Source: Gemmatimonadales bacterium (lineage in GTDB: Bacteria > Gemmatimonadota > Gemmatimonadetes > Gemmatimonadales > GWC2-71-9). Taken from it: a stretch of 18,945 nt of DNA. The stretch covers positions 1 through 18,945 of the forward strand of contig JACKDA010000025.1 in assembly GCA_020633775.1 (NCBI GenBank), in the 5' to 3' direction. Made by a program: the position numbers and the translations under genes. The number at the start of each line of letters is the position of its first letter. Position 1 is the stretch's first letter. This document shows positions 8,300-15,123 of this stretch, one piece after another. The notes beneath the pieces were generated by a model. The model made no database searches. It was not told the DNA's origin and saw nothing but the letters and a program-made list of their open reading frames with translations.

Positions 8300-9189
8300 G
8301 AGCGGCGCGCGATCCGCATGTTCTGGTCGGCGAGCAGCCCGACCGCCCACACCACGAGGGCGCCGATGATGCCGAGGACGGCGCTCTCGGAGAGATTGTC
8401 GCGGGTGATGTCGAAGATGAACTTCGCCACGCCCGCGACGAAGAGCATCGCCCCCACCGGGAGGAACACCTTCAGCGGGTTGAAGAAGACGATCGTGCGC
8501 AGGATCAGGATCGTGAAGTCGAGCGCGTGCCGCGGCCGGATCTTCGACTGGCCGAGGCGGGCGTGGTAGTCGATCGGGACGTAGATGAAGGCGTGGCCGT
8601 TGCACGCCGCCGACATCGTGATGGTCGTGGTGAACGAGAACCCCTCGGGGAGCAGGTGCTCGTAGCGGGCCACCAGGCTGCGGCGCATCAGCCGCAGCCC
8701 GCTGTTGATGTCGGGCAGCGGCTGCCCGGCGAGGTAGCCGGCCAGCTTGTTCAGGAACCACTTCGCGGGCCGTCGGGCGAGGGGGATGTTCACGTTCGCG
8801 CCGAGCCGACCGCCGATCACCATCTCGTTGGCGTCGGCCTCGGCGAGCAGGCCGGGGATCGCCTCGACCGGGTAGGTCCCGTCGGCATCGGTGATCAGGA
8901 TCCACGGGTGGGCCGCCCGCGAGATCCCCAGCTTGAGCGCCGCGCCGTACCCCCGGTTGCGCAGCCGTCGCAGCACCAGCGCACCGGTCCGGTCGGCCTC
9001 CTCGGCGGTGTTGTCGCGCGAGCCGTCGTCCACGACGATGATCTCGTACGTCCAGCCGGTCGTCGCCAGGACCCGCTCGACCTCACGGACCTGGTCGGCG
9101 ACGTGCGCCCCCTCATTGAACGCCGGGATGACGACCGTCACGGCATGCGGCAGCCGCACGGCGTCGTTGCCGGCGATATCCTCGATCAC
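8296..9189 (-). CDS. membrane-anchored family 2 glycosyltransferase (DPM1-like)
   Basis: The 297-residue protein has a GT-A catalytic domain (about 15-225) followed by two C-terminal membrane helices (about 238-258 and 268-287). Motifs: VTVVIPAFNEG, VVDDGSRDNT at 52-61, and the metal-binding DAD of LITDADGTYP (101-103). Such proteins commonly transfer a sugar from a nucleotide donor to polyprenyl phosphate on the cytoplasmic face. GTG at 9189 is preferred because GGGAGG sits 5 bases upstream; the longer in-frame extension runs through the inverted repeat and is unlikely coding. It heads a three-gene operon with the flippase-like protein and FAD enzyme, joined by 4-base overlaps. The sugar and acceptor are not known. 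Confidence 0.9.
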   Translation of the reverse strand: MIEDIAGNDAVRLPHAVTVVIPAFNEGAHVADQVREVERVLATTGWTYEIIVVDDGSRDNTAEEADRTGALVLRRLRNRGYGAALKLGISRAAHPWILITDADGTYPVEAIPGLLAEADANEMVIGGRLGANVNIPLARRPAKWFLNKLAGYLAGQPLPDINSGLRLMRRSLVARYEHLLPEGFSFTTTITMSAACNGHAFIYVPIDYHARLGQSKIRPRHALDFTILILRTIVFFNPLKVFLPVGAMLFVAGVAKFIFDITRDNLSESAVLGIIGALVVWAVGLLADQNMRIARRS

Positions 9190-9236
9190 GCGGTCCTCCC
9201 GCGGGTTGATGGGCCAGGGACGTTCGCCCCCCGGGG

Positions 9237-9309
9237 TTGCAAGGGCGGTGCCGTCCGGCCGCAAGGTAGCCGAGGGCTCGGCGAGCCGGGGAGGGCACCG
9301 CCCTTGCAA
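9237..9309. repeat. 16-bp perfect inverted repeat with internal hairpins
   Basis: Left arm TTGCAAGGGCGGTGCC at 9237-9252 pairs exactly with the right arm at 9294-9309. The 41-base loop contains two mutually exclusive small hairpins, GCCGAG/CTCGGC (9269-9282) and GGCTC/GAGCC (9275-9287). It fills most of the divergent gap between the GT2 gene and the cytochrome gene. It may be a dispersed palindromic element (REP- or MITE-like) or an RNA regulatory structure. No second copy is visible in this window. Confidence 0.7.
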
Positions 9310-9313
9310 GAGC

Positions 9314-9328
9314 AGGGTTCCGAACCCT
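9314..9328. repeat. 15-base palindrome in the cytochrome gene leader
   Basis: AGGGTTC-C-GAACCCT is a perfect dyad with a single central base, 6 bases before the GGAG ribosome site of the cytochrome gene. It could be an operator, a short leader hairpin or the outer end of the adjoining inverted repeat. The role is unassigned. Confidence 0.45.
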
Positions 9329-9347
9329 CTCGACGGAGTGCCGGACC

Positions 9348-10283
9348 ATGCGCGAGTACCGCAACGGGCGCCTTCTCGGCCACGCGGCGGCCCTGATGAC
9401 CGGGCTGGTGTTGATGGCATGCAACAGGACGGCACCCCCGGTTGCCACCACCACGGCCTGGGCCCCTCCCCCGGACTCGTTGATCCCGGACGACTCCCTG
9501 GGCGCCGCCATTCGCCGCGGGCAGGCCATCCTCCGTGACACCCGCGACTCGTTGCCGGCCTACGCCACCAGCTCGCTGAATTGCACCAGTTGCCACCTCG
9601 GCGATGGCCGACAGGTCGGCGCGGCCCCGCTGATCGGCGTGGTGGCGCGCTTCCCGAAGTACCTCGGGCGCGCCGGAGCGGTGATCCCGATCGAGGACCG
9701 GATCAACTACTGCTTCACCCGCAGCCTGGCCGGCCGCCGGCTGCCGAACCACAGTCGCGAGATGCAGGACATCGTGGCCTACCTCGCCTTCCTGTCCCAG
9801 GGCCTCCCGGTGGGCACCGTCCCCGAGGGACTCGGGATCCCGGCGATCCCGGTGCTCCAGGGCGACAGCGCCAGGGGACACGGACTGTACGACACCACCT
9901 GCGCGGCCTGCCACGGCGCGACCGGCGGTGGCGACCCGGCGCAGCGCGCGCCGGCGTTGTGGGGCGCGGCATCGTTCAGCATCGGCGCCTCGATGGCGCG
10001 GATCGAGCGGGCGGCATCGTTCATCCGCCACAACATGCCGTTCAACGCACCGGGGACACTCACCGATCAGCAGGCGTGGGACATCGCGGCGTACATCGAC
10101 CGCCAACCGCGTCCCGACATGCCCGGCAAGGAAGAGGACTGGCCGTTCGGTGGCGCCCCCGACGGCGTGCCGTACGCGACCGCCGGGCGGGTCCCCTCTG
10201 AACCGCCCGTCCTCCTCCCGCGTCCGGACTCGGAGGCGGCGCTGGTGCCGGTGCCGGAACGCGCCTCGCGGCGCGAGCGCTGA
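9348..10283 (+). CDS. di-haem cytochrome c lipoprotein, thiosulfate dehydrogenase (TsdA)-like
   Basis: The 311-residue protein has a signal peptide ending in a lipobox (LMAC, Cys25), so it should be lipid-anchored in the envelope. Two CXXCH haem sites are visible: CTSCH at 79-83 and CAACH at 185-189. Cys122 in RINYCFTRSL lies 39 residues after the first haem His; TsdA uses a cysteine as distal haem-1 ligand at a similar distance. Met230 in RHNMP would be the haem-2 ligand. The patch after Cys122 (LPNHSREMQDIVAYLAFLSQG) also fits TsdA. The likely reaction is oxidation of thiosulfate to tetrathionate, or its reverse. The C-terminal 60 residues are proline-rich and extra to the core. GGAG is 9 bases before ATG at 9348. 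A generic c-type electron carrier is the alternative. Confidence 0.82.
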   Translation: MREYRNGRLLGHAAALMTGLVLMACNRTAPPVATTTAWAPPPDSLIPDDSLGAAIRRGQAILRDTRDSLPAYATSSLNCTSCHLGDGRQVGAAPLIGVVARFPKYLGRAGAVIPIEDRINYCFTRSLAGRRLPNHSREMQDIVAYLAFLSQGLPVGTVPEGLGIPAIPVLQGDSARGHGLYDTTCAACHGATGGGDPAQRAPALWGAASFSIGASMARIERAASFIRHNMPFNAPGTLTDQQAWDIAAYIDRQPRPDMPGKEEDWPFGGAPDGVPYATAGRVPSEPPVLLPRPDSEAALVPVPERASRRER

Positions 10284-10307
10284 GGCGCCGAGCGGAACCC
10301 TCAGCGC
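10277..10307. terminator. bidirectional hairpin spanning both convergent stop codons
   Basis: A perfect 9-bp inverted repeat, GCGCTGAGG (10277-10285) and CCTCAGCGC (10299-10307), with a 13-base loop, covers the stop of the cytochrome gene and the stop of the convergent propeller gene. The genes are 17 bases apart. No U-run follows on either strand, so termination is inferred from symmetry and position. Confidence 0.55.
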
Positions 10308-12229
10308 CCCGCGGCGCACCCGAGGAGGTCGCGGGTCGGGATCGCCTCGACGACACCATCGAGACTGGCCAGCAGCATGAGGTCACCTCCCACCGCGGGC
10401 CCGCCGCGGTCGTAGCCACCGTCCCGCGGGATGGTGCAGCGCAGCGCACCCGTCGCGAGGTCGCGCACGCGGATGCCGCCCTCGCGACCGGCGAGCACGA
10501 CGGCATCACCGACCACGACGGGCGGACCGCGTGAGGCACCAGCCTCCGCGGTCCATGCAATTGCCCCCGTGGCGACGTCGAGGGCGACCAGCGAGTCGGC
10601 CAGCGGCAACGCGATCAGTGCCTGCCCTCCCGCGACCGTCGCGGTCCCGGAGATGTGCCCCTTGAACTCGCGCGTGGTCGTGAAGCGCCGGGTCTCCCAT
10701 ACCGTCCGCCCGGTGGCGAGATCGAGGCCGAACACCGCCTGACCCGCGTACTCCTGGGACGGACCGATGGCGGTGCGAAACAGGTGCACGACCCGCCGCC
10801 ACGAGGTGTGCCTCAGGTCGTCGAGGGTCTCGCCTCGGAGCAGCGCGGCGCCGCTCACGATCGCCCGCCCCGACGCGATCGTCGGCGCGGCGTGTCCCAT
10901 GAGGCGGAACCCGGGGAACTCGTGGCACCAGAGCGTCGTGAGCGTGCCGACCAGCGCCGCGCAGACGGTGCCGCGGTCGAGCGTGACGACCAGCGTGTCC
11001 CCGTGCAGGGCGGGCGGCGCCATGATCGCCCCGCCCGGCAGTCGGGCCTCCGCGAGCAGCGAGCCGTCACGGATCAACCGCTTCCGGAGGACACCGGCCG
11101 CCGTCACATAGACCACGACGGAATCGGTGATCGTTCCCGTGGTCATCACCGAACTCTCGTCGAACGCGGTCCACCGGTGCCGGCCGGTGGCGCGATCGAA
11201 GGCGGCGAGGCCCGAGGGCTCCGCCCCGGCGAAGGAGCCCCAATCGCTGCCGAAGCCGATCAGCACCACGCGTCCATCCGTGATGGGATCCTGGTGGACC
11301 CAGTTCGGGACGCGCGCCTGCCAGCGCACGGCCCCCGTGGCGCGGTCGAGGGCGACGACGTGCCCCAGGCCATGGGAGCCGGCGAAGACGAGATCCCCGG
11401 ACACCGAGACGGTGGCCCGGGCCTGATCGTCCAGCCGCGTGCGCCATCCGGCCGTCGCGGTCGACCCGGCGGCGGCGATCCCGTGCTTCTCGGCGTCGAA
11501 GCGGTACTGTGGCCAGCTCGGTCCCGTCACCGCCGGCAACTCGCGCGAGGGCGCGTCCGGAATCCGCCGCGGTGCGGCGAAGGTCAACGACGCCGGAGGT
11601 GTGGGTCGCGACTCGCACGCCTCGCGACCGCGGTCGGCATCGGTCGCGGGCTCCAGGCGGTTGGGGAGGCGAAGGCAGGCCGAGGTTCCGTCGTCGGCCC
11701 GGGCCCAGAGATGCAGCACCCCGGCGCTGTCGGTGCGGGTCGCGACGGCGACATCGTCGGGAAACGGCCACGAGGCGGGGAGGTCGAGTGGACCCGACGG
11801 ATCGTCGGTCGTGGTGAGTCGATGCATCGCGACCCGGAGTGCCCAGCGGACCCGGAGCGCGCTCGACAGGCTCCCCAGGTCGGCGGCGTGGGAATCCTCG
11901 GGACGCGGCGGCCACACGGCGATCGCCTCGCCGCGCTCGAGGGCGTGCAGTTCGTCCCGGCGGGCGAGCGCGACGACGCAGAGGATCGCCACCAGCGGGA
12001 GGAGCACCACCCGAGCCATGGCGGCCGACGAAGGGCGCCAGCGCCCGGTTCGCCAGAGCCCGGCGACGATGATCGCCGCGACGAGCAGCGCGACCACACC
12101 GCCCTGCCGACCGGAGGGGACGAGGTCCGATCCATCGGTGAGCGAACCGCGCCAGACCAGGAAGCCGCCCGCCGCGAGCGCCGCGGCCGACGCCAGCAGG
12201 TCCACGCCGCGGACGACTCCCTGCTTCAC
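10301..12229 (-). CDS. membrane-anchored PQQ-type beta-propeller protein, copy 1 (promoter-distal)
   Basis: The 642-residue protein has three N-terminal TM segments (about 10-27, 44-60, 72-89), a linker domain to about 230, then PQQ-like blades to the end. Blade signatures such as VVALDRATGAVRWQA, AFDRATGRHRWTA, GLDLATGRTVWE and ALDVATGAIAWTA recur. Classical quinoprotein catalytic residues are not obvious, so it may be a structural or binding propeller rather than a dehydrogenase. It is a clear paralogue of the gene just upstream, sharing WPFP, PNWVHQDP, APPAL-GDT and GHAAPT. Six extracytoplasmic cysteines (185, 205, 423, 435, 598, 638) match it one for one. GTG at 12229 overlaps the upstream stop (GTGA) with GAGGG 7 bases before. 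Function is unknown. Confidence 0.82.
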   Translation of the reverse strand: MKQGVVRGVDLLASAAALAAGGFLVWRGSLTDGSDLVPSGRQGGVVALLVAAIIVAGLWRTGRWRPSSAAMARVVLLPLVAILCVVALARRDELHALERGEAIAVWPPRPEDSHAADLGSLSSALRVRWALRVAMHRLTTTDDPSGPLDLPASWPFPDDVAVATRTDSAGVLHLWARADDGTSACLRLPNRLEPATDADRGREACESRPTPPASLTFAAPRRIPDAPSRELPAVTGPSWPQYRFDAEKHGIAAAGSTATAGWRTRLDDQARATVSVSGDLVFAGSHGLGHVVALDRATGAVRWQARVPNWVHQDPITDGRVVLIGFGSDWGSFAGAEPSGLAAFDRATGRHRWTAFDESSVMTTGTITDSVVVYVTAAGVLRKRLIRDGSLLAEARLPGGAIMAPPALHGDTLVVTLDRGTVCAALVGTLTTLWCHEFPGFRLMGHAAPTIASGRAIVSGAALLRGETLDDLRHTSWRRVVHLFRTAIGPSQEYAGQAVFGLDLATGRTVWETRRFTTTREFKGHISGTATVAGGQALIALPLADSLVALDVATGAIAWTAEAGASRGPPVVVGDAVVLAGREGGIRVRDLATGALRCTIPRDGGYDRGGPAVGGDLMLLASLDGVVEAIPTRDLLGCAAGR

Positions 12230-14181
12230 GTCCGCGCCCTCGATGCGGCGAGGTCGCACGACAGCAACCGGCGCAGTGGAATCGCCTCCACCTCGCCGAC
12301 GAGGTTCACCAGGATCACGAGGCCGTGGGCCAGCACCGGCCCGGCGCGATCCCACCCGGTGCCGCGACGCACGGTGCAGGTCAGGCGACCGTCGGTGATG
12401 TCGCGGACCTCGATCACCCCATCACGTCCGGTGAGGATCACGCGGTGCTCCGCGACGAGCACCGGTCCGCGCCCCCCGTGCCCGGCACGCGCCCAGCGCA
12501 CCCGGCCGGTCACCGGATCGAACGACACCAGCGTGTCGGCGATGGGCAGCACGATCACCGCGAGGGAATCCTCGATCACCGCGGTTCCGGAGGTGTGCCC
12601 GGGCACCGAGCGTGGATTGGCGAACAGCGGGCTGCGCCAGCGCACGTGCCCATCGTGCAGGTCGAGCGCCGCGAACACCTGCCCCGCATAGACCTCGTAC
12701 TGGCCGGGAAAGAGCCCGGACCAGAGCAGGTCGCGCACGAGCCACGGCGAGAGGTGGAGGTACTCCGACACGGTCGGCGTGGCCAGCGTCGCGGCACCAC
12801 TCACGAGCACCTCACCCCGATCGACGGTGGGGGCGGCATGCCCCACCATGCGCAGGTCGGGCAGCGTGTGGCACCAGAGGTCGGCGAGCGAGACGGCGTC
12901 GATCGCGCAGGCCATGCCATGATCGAGCGCGACCACCACGGTGTCGCCCACGAGGGCCGGCGGGGCCATCGTCACCATGCCGGGCAGCACCCGCTCCGCG
13001 AGCAGCGCCCCATCGGCGAGCGCGCGTCGGTGGAGGGTGCCGACGCCAGTGCCGTAGATGATCGCCGCGCCATGGATCACGGGCGAGGTCATCACCGATC
13101 CGGCGTCGAACGCCGTCCAGAGCGGCTCCCCGGTCGTCAGGTCAAGGGCGGCGACCCCCGACGGCAACCGCCCGGCGAACGAGGCGAGGTTGTCGCCGAA
13201 TCCGACCACGACGATCCGGCCATCGGACACCGGATCCTGGTGCACCCAGTTGGGCAGCCGTGCCACCCAGCGCTCCGCGCCGGTGGCGAGGTCCAGCGCG
13301 GTCAGGCTGCCGGTCCCGTGGCCACCGACCAGCACCAGGTCACCCACCACGCTCGCGCTGGCGCGCACCCGTCCGTCCACCGCGGTCGTCCAGCCGGGCG
13401 GCGCGTCACCGGAGGTGTCGGTCACCGCGGAGTGCAGCGGATCGTGGCGATACTGCGTCCACGCCTCCTCCGACGCCGCGGCAGGGATGGCGGGGATGGT
13501 GTCGGTATCGATCGGTGGGCGGGACCAGGCCAGCCCCGGCGGCGGGACCTGCTGTCCGTCACATCGGGTGCGACGCGTGGCGGTATCGGCCGGATCGGGA
13601 TGGTGCACCACGATCGAGTGACACGCCGCCGCACTGTCGTGGCCGGCCGCGCGCGCCCAGAGGTCGACATGATCGACATCGAGCACCACGGTCGCCAGCT
13701 CGACGTCGGAGGGGAACGGCCACGACGCCGGGATGGTGATCTGCCGGAACCCGCCGTCCGGACGGACGAGCCGGTGAGCGCCGATGCGGACCGCCCACGC
13801 CGCACGCTGCCGCGGTTCGAGTGCGGCGAGGCGAACCTCCTCCACCCGTTCGAGGCGCGGAGGCCAGGGATCGACCTGGGCATCGACGGTCCGCGAGAGT
13901 TGCACCCGATCGAAGGTCATCGCGCCAACGAGCACGACCAGGCCGAGCAACGCGGCGGTCGAGCCCCAGCGAAGCAGGCGACGGGACGATCGACCGGCGA
14001 TCACCGCCGCCGCGACCGCGAGGGCGGCGACCAGCACGTACAGCAGTGCCCACCCCGGGCCGGTGGGGAGCGGATCGTACTTCCCCCACGCGGGCGTCCG
14101 GAGTCCAAGGAACGCCGCCAACCCCACCACGACCCCGCCAAGGCCGAGGCGAACCACCGCGGTCGGGCCTCGGCCGGCCAT
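12226..14181 (-). CDS. membrane-anchored PQQ-type beta-propeller protein, copy 2 (promoter-proximal)
   Basis: The 651-residue protein has the same plan as its neighbour: three TM segments (about 10-27, 43-62, 74-90), a linker domain carrying WPFPSDVELAT (154-164), then PQQ-type blades (LTALDLATGAERWVA, VAALDLTTGEPLWTA, AALDLHDGHVRWRS, VSFDPVTGRVRWAR). Cysteines at 187, 207, 425, 437, 602 and 642 are its only ones and fall at the same spacings (20, 12 and 40 within pairs) as in copy 1, which suggests three disulfides outside the cytoplasm. The most divergent part is around 466-495. ATG at 14181 overlaps the stop of the DsrE-like gene (TGATG) and has no clear ribosome site, so it is probably coupled. 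Function is unknown; envelope location is inferred. Confidence 0.82.
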   Translation of the reverse strand: MAGRGPTAVVRLGLGGVVVGLAAFLGLRTPAWGKYDPLPTGPGWALLYVLVAALAVAAAVIAGRSSRRLLRWGSTAALLGLVVLVGAMTFDRVQLSRTVDAQVDPWPPRLERVEEVRLAALEPRQRAAWAVRIGAHRLVRPDGGFRQITIPASWPFPSDVELATVVLDVDHVDLWARAAGHDSAAACHSIVVHHPDPADTATRRTRCDGQQVPPPGLAWSRPPIDTDTIPAIPAAASEEAWTQYRHDPLHSAVTDTSGDAPPGWTTAVDGRVRASASVVGDLVLVGGHGTGSLTALDLATGAERWVARLPNWVHQDPVSDGRIVVVGFGDNLASFAGRLPSGVAALDLTTGEPLWTAFDAGSVMTSPVIHGAAIIYGTGVGTLHRRALADGALLAERVLPGMVTMAPPALVGDTVVVALDHGMACAIDAVSLADLWCHTLPDLRMVGHAAPTVDRGEVLVSGAATLATPTVSEYLHLSPWLVRDLLWSGLFPGQYEVYAGQVFAALDLHDGHVRWRSPLFANPRSVPGHTSGTAVIEDSLAVIVLPIADTLVSFDPVTGRVRWARAGHGGRGPVLVAEHRVILTGRDGVIEVRDITDGRLTCTVRRGTGWDRAGPVLAHGLVILVNLVGEVEAIPLRRLLSCDLAASRART

Positions 14182-14825
14182 CAGCCGATGGCGACGTACG
14201 AGAGGTCGCGGCCCTGGGCCAGCACCGCCGCCGCGATCATCGCCGGGACCGGCTCGACGCCCTCATGCAGGCCGGCGAGCAGCTTGGCGTTCACCGCCTC
14301 GGGCGACTCCCCGCTTTCCGCGGCGAAGTCACGCGACCAGCGGGCGATCGAGTTGCGACAGCCGAGGACCCGGATGCCCATCTTGCGCATCGTGGCGATC
14401 TCCTCGCCGTTGCTCGTGGCCCACTTGCGCGGCTCGGTCCGCAGCGACGCGGCCTCCTCCGGGGACCGGGCGTGACCGGCGACCTTCGCCCCGACCTTGT
14501 ACTCCTCCCAGATCGCCGGGCCGAGGATGTGCCCGATCGACGACGACCCCGCGCCGAACGCGATCCCCACCTCCTCGGGCTTCGCGCCGTACGCCTCGGT
14601 GAGGGCCCGCATCAGGTTCGCGGCCTTGCGGAACGGGGTCCCGTCGGTGGCGTAGCTGCGGATGTCGAGGAAGGCCTTGTGGCGACGGGAGGCGAGCGCG
14701 TCGAGCCAATCGTCCCGGTCGGCCCCGGGGACCGGCGCGGCAGCCGCGAGCGCGGGCGATCCGGACGCGGCCAGGCCGGCCGAGCCGGCGACGAGGATCC
14801 CGAGCATGCGACGGCGTTCCATCAT
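14181..14825 (-). CDS. Tat-exported DsrE/DsrF-like protein
   Basis: The 214-residue protein starts MMERRRMLGILVAG and continues into a hydrophobic stretch ending SPALA-AAA, a twin-arginine signal with cleavage near residue 27-30. The mature part resembles DsrE-fold proteins: KAFLDIRSYATDG, a helix with KAANLMRALTEAYG, EEVGIAFGAGSSS, then MRKMGIRVLGCRNSI with a single cysteine (Cys156), and a C-terminal EPVPAMIAAAVLAQGRDLSYVAI matching the usual valine-proline-led last helix and strand. DsrE-fold proteins can carry sulfur on a cysteine, but many exported ones have unknown roles. AGGAG is 8 bases before ATG 14825; ATG 14822 is the alternative. It leads the operon with the two propellers. The family call rests on pattern only. 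Confidence 0.7.
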   Translation of the reverse strand: MMERRRMLGILVAGSAGLAASGSPALAAAAPVPGADRDDWLDALASRRHKAFLDIRSYATDGTPFRKAANLMRALTEAYGAKPEEVGIAFGAGSSSIGHILGPAIWEEYKVGAKVAGHARSPEEAASLRTEPRKWATSNGEEIATMRKMGIRVLGCRNSIARWSRDFAAESGESPEAVNAKLLAGLHEGVEPVPAMIAAAVLAQGRDLSYVAIG

Positions 14826-15123
14826 GGCAGGTGCTCCTGAGGGTGACAGGAAGTGGGGAGGGACGCAGGCGTTCGGGGAAAACGAACGCATAAAGAGTTC
14901 CCGGAATCGACGAGGACGTCAACCGCGAGCCCCGGGGGCATGGAAGCTGCTCCCACGTGGCCCGGCGAGCCGGCGCCCCCGGAGCGGGGGATCCCCGGCG
15001 GAGGGGTGGGCTGCAAGGATCTCACAACGCTATGTTGCACGCACGCAACACATCCCCGAGTAGGTGTTGCATCACAGCAACACCATCGGCCGCAGTGGTC
15101 TCACGGATCGAGAAAGGGCGCCG
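14826..15123. other. 298-base divergent intergenic region between the DsrE-like and GT4 operons
   Basis: No gene is supported here. On the minus strand TTGACG at 14922-14917 could be a -35 box for the DsrE-like gene, but the hexamer 17 bases on (AACTCT) is a poor -10. An 8-bp palindrome CCACGTGG lies at 14953-14960. A GC-rich hairpin CCCCCG-GAG-CGGGGG lies at 14976-14990. The plus-side portion holds the two dyad operators described separately. AAAGGG at 15113-15118 is the ribosome site of the first glycosyltransferase. Confidence 0.5.
15033..15084. promoter_or_regulatory. pair of dyad operators upstream of the GT4 operon
   Basis: Two perfect inverted repeats share the same half-site: TGTTGC-N6-GCAACA (15033-15050) and GGTGTTGC-N6-GCAACACC (15063-15084). 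Their centres are 32 bases apart, about three helical turns, so dimers bound to both would face the same side of the DNA. They end 39 bases before the GTG of the first glycosyltransferase. Binding of a dimeric repressor or activator is inferred; the regulator is not in the window. Each could also fold as an RNA hairpin. Confidence 0.65.

Noticed and set aside
9190..9435. Upstream in-frame extension of the GT2 gene
   Set aside because: It runs through the inverted repeat and the divergent cytochrome start; GTG at 9189 has a strong GGGAGG site.
10655..12691. Plus-strand open frame of 678 codons
   Set aside because: Antisense to the two propeller genes, which have clear blade motifs and paralogous conservation on the other strand.
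12325..14475. Plus-strand open frame of 716 codons
   Set aside because: Antisense to the propeller copy 2 and DsrE-like genes; no domain and composition typical of a shadow frame.
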